This document shows positions 24,320 through 33,639 of a DNA stretch of 64,000 nt, in pieces (positions within the stretch are counted from its first letter, which is position 1; each line of letters begins with the position of its first letter). Location: positions 62,001 through 126,000 of the forward strand of contig PAJV01000049.1 in the NCBI GenBank assembly GCA_002706765.1, given 5' to 3'. The position numbers and the translations under genes are program-made. Under the pieces are notes generated by a model. The model was not told the DNA's origin and did no database searches. It saw only the letters and a program-made list of their open reading frames with translations. This DNA is from Gimesia sp. (GTDB taxonomy: Bacteria > Planctomycetota > Planctomycetia > Planctomycetales > Planctomycetaceae).

Positions 24320-27300
24320 TTAAAAAATGTAGATAAACTCTTTGAGATTGAAGATCACGTGTCCCAGTTCTGACCAGATTCGGGCTTGATCGGTCTCTGA
24401 AGAATTGGAATTCGTCTGTTGTTCAATAAATTCTCGGGCTGTCTGCAGTTCTTCAGAAGTGGGAAGTCGGCCCAGTGCCGATTCATACATCCAGCGAATC
24501 CGGTCTTCGTTTGTCTGTAAACCCGATTCCGTCAGAACGCGTTTTCCCCACAGTTCTGCCTGTTGAATCACGAAGGGATCGTTCATCATGATTAAGGCTT
24601 GCGCGGGAACATTGGAAACATTACGGCGGCCCATTGTGCTGAAAGGGCTGGGAGTATCGTAGGCCAGCATCATGGGGGAGAGGAAGTTGCGTCGGACCTG
24701 AATATAAATCGAGCGTCTGCCTGCTCCATCCAGAGGGCCATTCACGGGAGGTTTGCCACGACCATCCATAAATTTTGTCAGATGAACGGGAATGGAAGGC
24801 CCATACAGGGTTGTGTCCAGTCGACCCGAGATCTGCAGCAGGGCATCGCGGATGGCTTCCCCTTCCAGGCGTTTCAAAGGCATTTTGTAGAGCAGGATAT
24901 TGTCGGGATCAATGTCTGCGGCATCCTGTGTGGTGGTGCTTGACTGTTGATAGGTCTGCGTCAGCACCATGTATTTAATTATCTGTTTGAGAGATTGACC
25001 CTCTTCAACAAACTTCAGCGCGAGGAAATCGAGCAGTTCGGGATGTGAAGGTCGTTCGCCCAGTACGCCGAAATTATCAACGCTGGGAACAATGCCGCGA
25101 CCGAACAGATGAGCCCAGATACGATTCACGATCACGCGATGGGTCAATGGATTCGCAGGATCATTGATGGCCTGAGCCAGTTGCAGACGTCCGCTGCCTG
25201 TCTCGTTCCCGGGTGAGTCTCCGCCCAGGGCTTCCAGGAATCGTCGTGGCACCACCGGGCCCGGATTCTGATGGCTGCCTCGAATCAGGACATGATCGTT
25301 CTCCGCATTACCATCCATGATGGCCATCGCGGTTTGCGAAGTGGTCTGAATCGACTTTTTCAGTCCTTCGCGCTGCTGCTGCCAGGTATCGATTTCCGCT
25401 TTGAGCTGTTGTCGTGCCGGACTCTGTGGCTCTGAAAACAGATCAGGGTGAGTCAGGACCCAGTTGACCAGGGCCACAGACCGTGAACTCGGGGCCGACT
25501 TGCCTGACACAAACTCATTAAAAGCGGTCTGCAGCGCAAGCGGAACTTCAGCTCCCGCCAGATTGACTTTGACCAGGTCGGCTTCCGGAAAAGTTGCGGC
25601 ATGCTTGATCTGGTACACTTCCAGCGGAGACTGATCAATGGGAGTGAATTCGAGATGGACGCGATGTCCTTTGTAACGGGACAGATCGTGGGTCACCCAG
25701 AGCGGTTTGCCATCGGGACTGGCTTGAACCTTTTTGAGTGTAGAACCATGCAGAGGTCCAAACAGCAGTCGATGAGAATCGACGCAAGCGTAAACCCAGC
25801 AGTTCCCTTTCACTCGATAATTGACCGCTCCCTGGACTTCGAATGTGGGAGTACGGAGTGTCCTGCCGGCGCGGGGGTAGGTTCGCAGTTTGTTTTTCTG
25901 ATTCAATTGGGGGGAGGGAGTATCAACCAGTTCATTCCAGAGCGGGTCCCGCCGGGCTGCTCCTTCAGTCTGCGCAAACAGATTCAGCGGGGCACTCGAC
26001 GGATCCAGCACCAGGGTACCAGGCTCCCGCGCTGACAGACCAAATGTAAAACCATCCGTGATGAAATCTTCGGGAGTGCACCAGGCATAGTCGATGATGA
26101 TCCGCGCATCCTCTCTGCCGGACTGTTTGTGAGCAGGTGTTGAAGAAGGAGAGAGCGAAGATTCCGTTTCAGATTCGGGCATAAAACGGAGTGACATCAA
26201 CTGGCTTTGATCCTGATTTGACTGCAGAAAGTTGATCCAGCTATTCAGGATTACCGGCGAAAGATTTCCCCGGGCAGCTTTCTGTTGCACTTCCACAGCC
26301 AGGGCGGCAGTATTCTTTGCGGGGTTCTGGCCTACGAGCGTTTGGGCTTCGGAGTAGTATTTCGAGAAGTTCTGGATGCCTTCCCTGAATGCAGACTTGA
26401 TGATGGGTTTGAGAGCTTCCTGCTGCCGTTGATCGAGTTGTTCTACCTGTTTCGCGATTTTCTGATTATGTGTAATTGATTCGAATCTAACCTGGTGATA
26501 ATTACTGCTCTGCAGATATCCATACAGGGCGTAGTAGTCCTTTGTGGAAATCGCATCGAATTTGTGATCGTGGCAGCGGGCACAGGAAACCGTCATGCCC
26601 AGAAACGATTTGGTCATCACGTCAATTGCATTATCGAAGCGATCGGTTTCGTCTTTACGAATATCGACGGGAGAATGCACCCATTCGCCCAGGTACCAGA
26701 AAGCGGTGGCCAGTACAGATTCATTAAACTGAGTTTCCGGATTGAGTCGAGGCTGCTTGAGGAGATCGCCGGCGATGTGTTCTGTGACAAACTGGTCGTA
26801 AGGCAGATCCGCATTCAGGGCGCGGATGACATAGTCACGATACTGATAGGCGTTGGGGGCATCGTTGTCGAACTCGTGGCCCCGGGATTCCGCATAACGC
26901 ATCAGGTCGAGCCAGTGGCGTGCCCAGCGTTCCCCAAAGCGGGGGGATGCCAGCAACTGGTCGACCACTTTTTCCGTCGCATTCGGAGATGAATCAGCCA
27001 GGTAATGTTGAATCTGCCCGGGAGTGGGAGGCAGTCCTGTTAAGTCAAACGCGAGACGACGGAGAATCGTTCGCTTGTCAGCAGGTTCACTCGGATGCAG
27101 GTTTTTTTCTTCCAGCTTTGCCAGGATGAACTGATCGACGGGATGGTTCGATCTGTTTTTCTGTTTGACGAGGGGCGGAGTGACCTCTTTTACGGGTTGC
27201 CAGGCCCAGTGGTCCTGTTTGCGTTGCTGCAGATCAAATGTTTTGGCAGTTTCTGAGGCGGCAGGAGCTTTTTCATCGGGCCAGGGAAGTCCCATTTCCA

Positions 27301-27685
27301 CCCAGCGGGATAAGGCAGCGATCTGCTCGGCTTTCAATCGCGTATCGGGGGGCATTTCATACGATTCATAGCGGACCGCCTGCAGCAGCAGACTGTCGTG
27401 CGGTTGTTTCAACTCAGCCGCCGGGCCCGAGTCGCCTCCTTTCAGAAGCAGCGAACGGGAATCCAGCCTTAATCCCCCTTCCAGTCGTGTGGCTTGTCCG
27501 CTGTGACATTCGTAACAATGTTCGGCAAGTAAGGGGCGGATCGATTTTTCAAAGAATTCGAGTTGCTCGCTCGTAAAGCGGGGGTTTGCACTGTCTTTGA
27601 GGTTTGTCTTTTCAGCAGAGTCCGAAAAACGACTCAAGCCGATGAGGAGTAATACCAGAAATGTGGTCCGAATAAACTGCTTCAT
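24320..27685 (-). CDS. Planctomycete cytochrome C (PSCyt1) / DUF1549 / DUF1553 (PSD1) protein
   Basis: 1121 residues from the ATG at 27685; an upstream in-frame ATG at 27742 gives a basic extension in front of the signal peptide and is less likely. Signal peptide at about 3-23. PSCyt1 domain at about 40-125 with the haem motif CYECH at 57-61. DUF1549/PSCyt2 region at about 180-400 (RRLAFDLTGLPPTP), containing a second CxxCH, CARCHDHKFD. An insertion at about 480-700 looks like a beta-sandwich (carbohydrate-binding-like). DUF1553 at about 810-1110 (PLTHRVIVNRIWAHLFGRG). The protein is periplasmic. It heads an operon with a DUF1501 protein and a PQQ-like propeller. Confidence 0.9.
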   Translation of the reverse strand: MKQFIRTTFLVLLLIGLSRFSDSAEKTNLKDSANPRFTSEQLEFFEKSIRPLLAEHCYECHSGQATRLEGGLRLDSRSLLLKGGDSGPAAELKQPHDSLLLQAVRYESYEMPPDTRLKAEQIAALSRWVEMGLPWPDEKAPAASETAKTFDLQQRKQDHWAWQPVKEVTPPLVKQKNRSNHPVDQFILAKLEEKNLHPSEPADKRTILRRLAFDLTGLPPTPGQIQHYLADSSPNATEKVVDQLLASPRFGERWARHWLDLMRYAESRGHEFDNDAPNAYQYRDYVIRALNADLPYDQFVTEHIAGDLLKQPRLNPETQFNESVLATAFWYLGEWVHSPVDIRKDETDRFDNAIDVMTKSFLGMTVSCARCHDHKFDAISTKDYYALYGYLQSSNYHQVRFESITHNQKIAKQVEQLDQRQQEALKPIIKSAFREGIQNFSKYYSEAQTLVGQNPAKNTAALAVEVQQKAARGNLSPVILNSWINFLQSNQDQSQLMSLRFMPESETESSLSPSSTPAHKQSGREDARIIIDYAWCTPEDFITDGFTFGLSAREPGTLVLDPSSAPLNLFAQTEGAARRDPLWNELVDTPSPQLNQKNKLRTYPRAGRTLRTPTFEVQGAVNYRVKGNCWVYACVDSHRLLFGPLHGSTLKKVQASPDGKPLWVTHDLSRYKGHRVHLEFTPIDQSPLEVYQIKHAATFPEADLVKVNLAGAEVPLALQTAFNEFVSGKSAPSSRSVALVNWVLTHPDLFSEPQSPARQQLKAEIDTWQQQREGLKKSIQTTSQTAMAIMDGNAENDHVLIRGSHQNPGPVVPRRFLEALGGDSPGNETGSGRLQLAQAINDPANPLTHRVIVNRIWAHLFGRGIVPSVDNFGVLGERPSHPELLDFLALKFVEEGQSLKQIIKYMVLTQTYQQSSTTTQDAADIDPDNILLYKMPLKRLEGEAIRDALLQISGRLDTTLYGPSIPVHLTKFMDGRGKPPVNGPLDGAGRRSIYIQVRRNFLSPMMLAYDTPSPFSTMGRRNVSNVPAQALIMMNDPFVIQQAELWGKRVLTESGLQTNEDRIRWMYESALGRLPTSEELQTAREFIEQQTNSNSSETDQARIWSELGHVIFNLKEFIYIF

Positions 27686-27881
27686 GCGCCGGCTTCTCTT
27701 ACGATGTTCAGGTAATGATCTGGCTGAAGCCTGTCGAGACACTGTGGTATACGAAGCATCTCACTTCAATGGAGGGAATAATCTTGAAAGAGCGTACTTT
27801 TCTATTCTAACGTGAATCCAGACAGCGATTCAAGTTTTATCTGTCGTCCTGTGCCAGTAGATCGGATTCGAGGCAGATATT

Positions 27882-29246
27882 TCAGATGAGCTCTGCTAAC
27901 GGTCTGGCGTGATCTTCGACCAGGTATTGCGGGCGTCCACTGAAATCTTCTACGGTGGTATGCTCTGTCTCAATTCCCAGGTTATGATAAAGGGTGGCAA
28001 ACAGTTCGGGGAATGTGACCGGACGGTCGACGGCTTCGCCACCCAGTCTGTCCGTCGCACCGATAACCTGGCCGGTTTTCATGCCACCACCAAACAGAAT
28101 CGCTGAATTGACCCGGGGCCAGTGATCGCGGCCGACCTGTGTACTGATTTTCGGGGTGCGTCCGAATTCACCCCAGATGGCTACCGTACAATCCTGATCC
28201 AGTCCGCGCTGATGCAGATCTTCCAAGAGCGCACTGACGCATTGATCAAAGATGGGAAAGTCTTCTGCTTCACGCTTGAAGATCGAATTGTTCTTGCCGC
28301 CGTGCCAGTCCCATTTACTGTAATTAAGTGTGACCACACGGGCTCCTGCTTCAATCAATCGACGTGCCACCAGCATGCTTTGCGGGACGCGGGGGGCACC
28401 GTTACTGTCAATGAATTTCGTCGGATCGCCGGTGCCATAACGTTCCACGGTTCGGGGATCTTCCTGCGACAGATCCAGGGCTTCTGCCAGTTGCGAGGAA
28501 GTGAGTACACCCATGGCCTGCTCGGTGAACGTGTCCAGTCCCGTCATCATGCCCGAGGCATCTGCTTCGCGTTTGAAGTTATCAATACTCTGCAGGAGTT
28601 GTTTACGGTCTGCCAGTCGTTCGAGCGAAATCCCGTTCAGAACCATATCATGGCGGGTCGGTCCCATAGGTCGAAAGGGAGATTGTGACAAGCCCAGGAA
28701 ACCCGGTCCCGGTTCGTTGTAGGGACCGTGAGTGCAGGGGTAGCACAGGCTGATAAAGGGCGGTGCCGACTGGACGTGGGGGCCTTGCAGCTTTGCCACG
28801 GTGGAGCCAAATTGAGGCCAGCCCCCCTGTGGTGTCGGTTTGCGCGGGTCATGTCCGTTGAAGCATTGAATGGCATCGTGACCACTTTGCGAACCGACGA
28901 TCGAACGGATCAGAACCATCTTATCCATCGATTGTGCCAGTCGCGGGAAGGCTTCACAGATTTCGATCCCGGGAACATTCGTAGCGATGGGCCTCCAGGG
29001 ACCGGCAATCTCTTGGGGAGCTTCCGGTTTGAGATCGATCATATCCTGGTGGGGTGGGCCACCTACCAGATAGATCATGATGACTGATTTTTGTCGTTTG
29101 TTCCGTGTGTTTCCCGCGTCAGCCTGCAGCAGGCGGGGGAGAGTCAGTCCCGACAGACCCAGGCTGCCGATCTGAAGAAAATTACGCCGTGATAGCCGAT
29201 CACAGAAAGATCCGTCACCCTGATCCGATCCCAGGATAGTCAACAT
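27882..29246 (-). CDS. Second DUF1501 family protein, Tat-exported
   Basis: 454 residues with a Tat-type signal SRRNFLQIGSLGLSGLTLP. DUF1501 landmarks: IYLVGGPPHQDMIDLKPEAP near the start, VAIWGEFGRTPKIS and GRDHWPRV in the second half, and a GGGMKTGQVIGATDRLGG segment. Only part of its sequence matches the other DUF1501 protein 5 kb to the left, so they are older paralogues rather than a recent duplicate. GGGAGAG precedes the ATG. It is on the same strand as, and 103 bases after, the HpaI-type aldolase gene. It has no PSCyt/DUF1549-DUF1553 gene directly beside it on its own transcript (that gene is downstream, 196 bases away). Confidence 0.9.
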   Translation of the reverse strand: MLTILGSDQGDGSFCDRLSRRNFLQIGSLGLSGLTLPRLLQADAGNTRNKRQKSVIMIYLVGGPPHQDMIDLKPEAPQEIAGPWRPIATNVPGIEICEAFPRLAQSMDKMVLIRSIVGSQSGHDAIQCFNGHDPRKPTPQGGWPQFGSTVAKLQGPHVQSAPPFISLCYPCTHGPYNEPGPGFLGLSQSPFRPMGPTRHDMVLNGISLERLADRKQLLQSIDNFKREADASGMMTGLDTFTEQAMGVLTSSQLAEALDLSQEDPRTVERYGTGDPTKFIDSNGAPRVPQSMLVARRLIEAGARVVTLNYSKWDWHGGKNNSIFKREAEDFPIFDQCVSALLEDLHQRGLDQDCTVAIWGEFGRTPKISTQVGRDHWPRVNSAILFGGGMKTGQVIGATDRLGGEAVDRPVTFPELFATLYHNLGIETEHTTVEDFSGRPQYLVEDHARPLAELI

Positions 29247-29349
29247 ACTGTTCTCTCCCGCAAAAGCCCGATTCGTTTAGAGCTGGTTCGAGAACGATTG
29301 TATCAACTTGTGTTTATGTGTTCCAGAGGAGTCGGCGCGGTTCCCGGAA

Positions 29350-30120
29350 TTATTTTCGGGCTCGTTCCCGCAGTTCGGGCAGGACAGTTCTGATGCCATT
29401 GGCGCCCAAAGAAGCGATGGAGCCGATATTCACAAAGCGATAGCCTTCATCGATGGCCTGTCGGCACCGGTCCAGGTCGCCGAAGGTGATTCCTGCAGGT
29501 TTGTTGGCTTTGGCGACCCGTTTGGGGAAGTCAGCCAGTAATTTTTGCAGTTCCGGGTGTTGGAGTTGTCCGATAACGCCCAGTGAGGCAGACAGGTCCA
29601 TCGGGCCGGCGAAGACGACATCAATGCCTTCTACCGCGGCGATGGCTTCGATATTTTCGATACCTTCCGGGGATTCGATCTGGGCGACGATCGCGGTTTC
29701 CTCATTAGCGTAGGGCAGGTAATCGTCGAAGGAGTAATCGAGGAACATCACCCAGTCGGGCGAAACTCCCCGTGTTCCTTCCGGAGGATATTTGGCGTAT
29801 TGCACAGCCAGTCTGGCTTCTTCCGCATTATTGATTTGCGGAACCATGATGGTGTTGGCTCCGATATCCAGTGCTTTCTTGATATACATCGGATCCAGGC
29901 CCGGAACGCGGATCATGGGCATGCAACCCTGTCGGCGGGCAATCAGCGGAAGATTCTTGACTTCGTTAACGCCATAAGGCCGGTGTTCGAGGTCAATCCA
30001 TAAAAAATCGACCCCCGTATCGACAGACAGTTTCGCCAGAATTTCGGAAGCGTCGGGCATACCCACTCCCAAAGCGACATCTCCCCGGGCAGTCAGAGTT
30101 TTTATTTTATTTTCAAACAT
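29350..30120 (-). CDS. Second HpcH/HpaI aldolase family protein
   Basis: 256 residues starting at the ATG at 30120 (MFENKIKTL). A longer frame reaching 30327 is open but would run back through the terminator hairpin at 30190-30233, so I reject it. Class II aldolase landmarks: FLWIDLEHRPYG (general base His), MIRVPGLDP with the substrate Arg, IVAQIESPEG with the metal Glu, and VFAGPMDLSASLG with the metal Asp. It is closer to the common 2-keto-3-deoxy-sugar-acid aldolases than the aldolase at 5535. The neighbour downstream is a DUF1501 gene. The likely role is sugar-acid breakdown; the substrate is not known. Confidence 0.9.
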   Translation of the reverse strand: MFENKIKTLTARGDVALGVGMPDASEILAKLSVDTGVDFLWIDLEHRPYGVNEVKNLPLIARRQGCMPMIRVPGLDPMYIKKALDIGANTIMVPQINNAEEARLAVQYAKYPPEGTRGVSPDWVMFLDYSFDDYLPYANEETAIVAQIESPEGIENIEAIAAVEGIDVVFAGPMDLSASLGVIGQLQHPELQKLLADFPKRVAKANKPAGITFGDLDRCRQAIDEGYRFVNIGSIASLGANGIRTVLPELRERARK

Positions 30121-30189
30121 CAGCAGATCCAAAACAAAGATGAAATTGAAAGGCATCAGACGCCGGGGCGAACACCAAATATCATAAGC

Positions 30190-30233
30190 GGAAAAACAGC
30201 AACGGCATACCCTGAGAGAGTACGCCGTTGCTG
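30190..30233 (-). terminator. Intrinsic terminator (minus strand)
   Basis: CAGCAACGGC (30197-30206) pairs with GCCGTTGCTG (30224-30233), with an extra TAC/GTA pairing inside. On the minus strand the stem is followed by TTTTTCC. It ends transcription of the exported protein whose stop is at 30285, and separates it from the aldolase start at 30120. Confidence 0.8.
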
Positions 30234-30284
30234 AAATATTCTGATTTGTTTCCCACTTCGTCTGCAGGAATTCCCGTCGAGTGA

Positions 30285-31244
30285 TTAACGGCTGATGTAA
30301 TACATGGCCGGGTCGTCGATGATCCATTCCGTGGACCAGGTGCGTCCATTATCCTGATTACAGACATTGAAAAATGCAGTATGGAAAGACTGAATCTGCG
30401 TTCCGTAAGGATAATGGGAAGCGAAGCGGTCAGCCTGGGTCAGGGGCTCCACGCCTGGCTTGGCGTAATAATGAGTGCGTCCATCGGGAGTGAATGACAT
30501 GCCCAGAGTCCACCAGCCGGTCTGCTTGATTTCAGGGCCGATGAAATCCTGCCCGGAGCTGTCTGCCCGGACTACGAACATGGCTGAATCTTCTCCATTG
30601 GGGCTGTCGGTTTTGCTGTTAAACTGAATGAACATCCCCAGGTAGATGGTTTCAATTTTGGTCGAAGGGCTGCTGCGGAAAAATCGTCTCCGTGAACTGG
30701 AACCGGATTTCATGGGAGCCTTGACAGCAGCACGAAAACCGAAAGAAGTACCGGTTTTATCTTCCCATTCTTCAAAGGGGGGAAGGTAGACGCGAGTCAC
30801 CACGCTGGGAGAGTAGGCAACAGAGACCATGCTTCCGGTCATGATCAGATCGTCCTGATTGGAACTGCGGCTGCCATGTCCGGGAACACCTGTGTGCAGT
30901 GATTTCAGCAGCAGCGAACTCTTGCTGCCCGGCAGCCCTCCCTCTGGTGTGGGAACGCGTTGAACGACATCTGGCTGGCCTCGTTTTGCGCTTTCTGTCC
31001 AGACGCCGTTAGTAGACTGTCCGAGCGGATAGCGGGTATCTTTATCAACGTTGGTACTGCTTTTGGGGAGGTTGGTAATGTATTCCCAGGATTCATCTTC
31101 GAAATCGTCCCAGGAGCCATCAATGCGGGTCCCGGTGCCAGGAATCACCTGCGCTTTTGCTTCGCCGCCGGCGATCAGAATAGTGGTTCCTGCAAACAGA
31201 GCCAGACAGTGTCTGGAGAGAAGATGTTTCCATGAGAAAAACAT
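30285..31244 (-). CDS. Exported protein of unknown function, beta-rich
   Basis: 319 residues. Signal peptide at 1-31 (LFAGTTILIAGGEAKAQ). The mature protein is rich in Ser, Thr, Gly and aromatic residues, with few Cys (one near the C-terminus, FNVCNQDNG), and looks like one beta-sandwich: TRVYLPPFEEWEDKTGTSFGFRAAV, TGWWTLGMSFTPDGRTHYY and a final WSTEWIIDDPAMYYISR. Its layout recalls carbohydrate-binding or lectin-like exported planctomycete proteins, but I do not recognise the family. AGGAACC precedes the ATG. It has its own terminator and forms a single-gene unit. It is confidently a gene; the function is unknown. Confidence 0.75.
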   Translation of the reverse strand: MFFSWKHLLSRHCLALFAGTTILIAGGEAKAQVIPGTGTRIDGSWDDFEDESWEYITNLPKSSTNVDKDTRYPLGQSTNGVWTESAKRGQPDVVQRVPTPEGGLPGSKSSLLLKSLHTGVPGHGSRSSNQDDLIMTGSMVSVAYSPSVVTRVYLPPFEEWEDKTGTSFGFRAAVKAPMKSGSSSRRRFFRSSPSTKIETIYLGMFIQFNSKTDSPNGEDSAMFVVRADSSGQDFIGPEIKQTGWWTLGMSFTPDGRTHYYAKPGVEPLTQADRFASHYPYGTQIQSFHTAFFNVCNQDNGRTWSTEWIIDDPAMYYISR

Positions 31245-31761
31245 GTGATTTGGTTCCTGGCAACGAGATAAATGAGAGAGAAAAAGTATCAGTGTTCCGA
31301 CGCCTGGCTGATTCCTGCCTGAATTGTCTGTTCACTTTGAACTTCAGGGGAAAGCTACTTTTCCGCAGTTGTGCTATTACTGGAATTATCGGACGGATCG
31401 ATAGAAATGGTTCAAACGTGCGTTGGTGAATATATTTTACGTAAGTCATTTACTGGCTATTGGTTTGAGATATAAAACCTTCCGCATGCCCGGAAGAGAA
31501 TCAACGAAAATAACACATGGTGAGCCTATAGACTTCGCAGCTTGTATATTTTGACTGAACGATAAAGATTCCGGTATTACTTACTTGAAATGAGCGTGCA
31601 GAATTGGATTTCGAAAATGGAATCGCTAAGATAGCGGTTTGCTTTTCAAACCAGCCCTGAATGATCTCAAGCAGGCTGATTTTTAATCGAAAAAACACTT
31701 GAGAGGGCTTGGCGCGAGCCCTCCCGCAAACGTGACGATTGTTCGGAATTTCGAGAACGTA
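31245..31761. other. Intergenic region upstream of guaA, 517 bp
   Basis: Divergent AT-rich spacer. The last 60 bases hold a 7-bp hairpin, GAGGGCT (31703-31709) with AGCCCTC (31717-31723), 39 bases before the guaA ATG. It is preceded by an A-run but followed by no T-run, so on plus it is not a normal terminator. I saw no purine-riboswitch core. The rest shows nothing I can name. Confidence 0.45.
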
Positions 31762-33360
31762 ATGACTGATCCCCATGTCTCTGAGCAGGAAGCTGTTCCA
31801 CAGAGTGTAGTTGATACCAGACAGGAAGAGTTGATCCTGGTACTGGATTTTGGTTCCCAGACCGCGCAGCTGATTACCAGACGCGTACGTGAACAAAACG
31901 TATTCAGTCAGCTGGCCCGTCCCGATCTGTCAGCAGAACGCATTCGCGAGTTGAATCCGAAAGGGATTATCCTCTCCGGTGGTCCCGCCAGCGTTTACGG
32001 TGAAGATTCACCCCAGCCTGACCCGGAAATCTTTAACCTGGGAATTCCCATTCTGGGGATCTGCTATGGCATGCAACTGGTCTGTGCTTCGCAGGGCTGT
32101 GATGTCAAAGGCGGAGAATCACGCGAATTCGGACGCACTCCCAGCACGGTACTCGATCATTCCAACCTGTTTTCAGGCGTCCCCACCAATTTTATCGCCT
32201 GGATGAGCCATGGCGATCAGGTTCAGAATTTAAGCGAACATTTTGAATCCCTGGCGTCTACCGAAACCTGTCAGTTCGCCGCCGTCAAACACCACACTAA
32301 ACCATTTTTCGGCCTGCAGTTTCACCCGGAAGTCACGCATACCGAATTTGGCGGTCTACTGCTCTCTAATTTCGTCCAGAAGGTATGTGGCTGCAAAGGG
32401 ACCTGGAAGATTTCCAATCTGATCGAACAGGAAATCGAAACGATCCGGGAACGCGTGGGAGATAAGCAGGTGATCTGCGGTTTATCAGGGGGAGTTGATT
32501 CCTCGGTCGTCGCCGCTCTGTTGTATCGTGCGATCGGTTCTCAACTCTCGTGTATCTTTGTAGATAACGGGCTGTTGCGTAAAGGGGAAGCAGACGAGGT
32601 AGAACATCGCTTCGGTGAGCACTTCAAGACCGACCTGCACGTGGTGGATGCCAGGGATCTGTTTCTTTCCGAACTGAAAGGGGTCATCGATCCACAAGAG
32701 AAACGGAAGATTATCGGGCGGCTGTTTATTGAGGTCTTTCAGAAGGAAGCGGTATCGATTCAAAATGCGAAATTTCTGGCACAGGGCACACTGTATCCGG
32801 ATGTCATTGAATCCGGAGCCAACGTGGATGGCCCCGCGGCGACGATCAAATCTCATCATAATGTCGGGGGTTTACCTGAAAAGCTGGGTTTTGAACTGAT
32901 CGAACCCCTGCGGGAATTATTCAAAGACGAAGTCCGCCAGATGGGCCATGAACTCGGGTTGCCGGATGAGCTGATTTATCGTCATCCCTTCCCCGGTCCC
33001 GGACTGGCAGTCCGCTGCCTGGGGGAAGTCACCGAAGAACGCTTGAAAGTACTGCGTGAAGCAGACCTGATTGTGATTGAAGAATTACACAAAGCGAACC
33101 TGTATCGTAAAACGAAACAGGCGTTTGCCGTCCTGCTGCCGATTCGGTCGGTAGGCGTCATGGGAGATGGTCGCACTTATGAAGATGTGGCCGCCATTCG
33201 AGCTGTCGAAACAGATGACTTCATGACGGCGAACTGGTCCCCACTGCCTCATGAGGTTCTGGAAAGAATGTCGACTCGGATTACCAACAACGTTCGCGGC
33301 ATCAATCGTGTCGTGTATGATGTGAGCTCCAAGCCTCCCAGCACGATTGAATGGGAATAA
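31762..33360 (+). CDS. guaA: GMP synthase (glutamine-hydrolysing)
   Basis: 532 residues, close to the usual 525. It converts XMP to GMP using ATP and glutamine. The N-terminal class I amidotransferase domain (about 25-220) has the nucleophile in GICYGMQLV (Cys101) and FHPEVTHT with the catalytic His/Glu. The ATP-pyrophosphatase domain follows with the PP-loop [15 protein letters not shown], and then the C-terminal dimerisation domain ([15 protein letters not shown], ending KPPSTIEWE). The start at 31762 is chosen because the family N-terminus follows; an in-frame ATG at 31699 would put the leader hairpin inside the gene. A single-gene unit without an adjacent guaB. Confidence 0.97.
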   Translation: MTDPHVSEQEAVPQSVVDTRQEELILVLDFGSQTAQLITRRVREQNVFSQLARPDLSAERIRELNPKGIILSGGPASVYGEDSPQPDPEIFNLGIPILGICYGMQLVCASQGCDVKGGESREFGRTPSTVLDHSNLFSGVPTNFIAWMSHGDQVQNLSEHFESLASTETCQFAAVKHHTKPFFGLQFHPEVTHTEFGGLLLSNFVQKVCGCKGTWKISNLIEQEIETIRERVGDKQVICGLSGGVDSSVVAALLYRAIGSQLSCIFVDNGLLRKGEADEVEHRFGEHFKTDLHVVDARDLFLSELKGVIDPQEKRKIIGRLFIEVFQKEAVSIQNAKFLAQGTLYPDVIESGANVDGPAATIKSHHNVGGLPEKLGFELIEPLRELFKDEVRQMGHELGLPDELIYRHPFPGPGLAVRCLGEVTEERLKVLREADLIVIEELHKANLYRKTKQAFAVLLPIRSVGVMGDGRTYEDVAAIRAVETDDFMTANWSPLPHEVLERMSTRITNNVRGINRVVYDVSSKPPSTIEWE

Positions 33361-33639
33361 TTTTCCTTTCCCCGCACTTTCTTCACGGGTTCTCAAACGA
33401 ACTGACGTAGAAGATACAGCTGTGCTCTGAAGTTCAGCAAATCAACGGATCTGGACTTGATTTCCCTACTGATCAGGCTATGGTAGAACGTATTCGTTAA
33501 TGTTCTTTAATATAGTCAGGCTGGCCGTTCGGACGTTGTCATTGAGTACTTCGCCTGATCAGATTTCGAGAATCGACTGATCGAAGTCGCGGCTACCTCC
33601 CACCTGATGAGTACCCTTGCTGAAAGAGAAAGTCGGATT

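Noticed and set aside
30121-30327. N-terminal extension of the second aldolase to 30327
   Set aside because: It would include the terminator hairpin at 30190-30233 and overlap the end of the upstream gene; the family N-terminus begins at 30120.
31640-31760. Purine riboswitch before guaA
   Set aside because: Only one simple hairpin is present; the conserved three-way-junction core of purine riboswitches is not seen.
31501-31896. A 131-codon minus-strand frame overlapping the start of guaA
   Set aside because: Overlaps the conserved N-terminus of GuaA and shows no domain or ribosome site.
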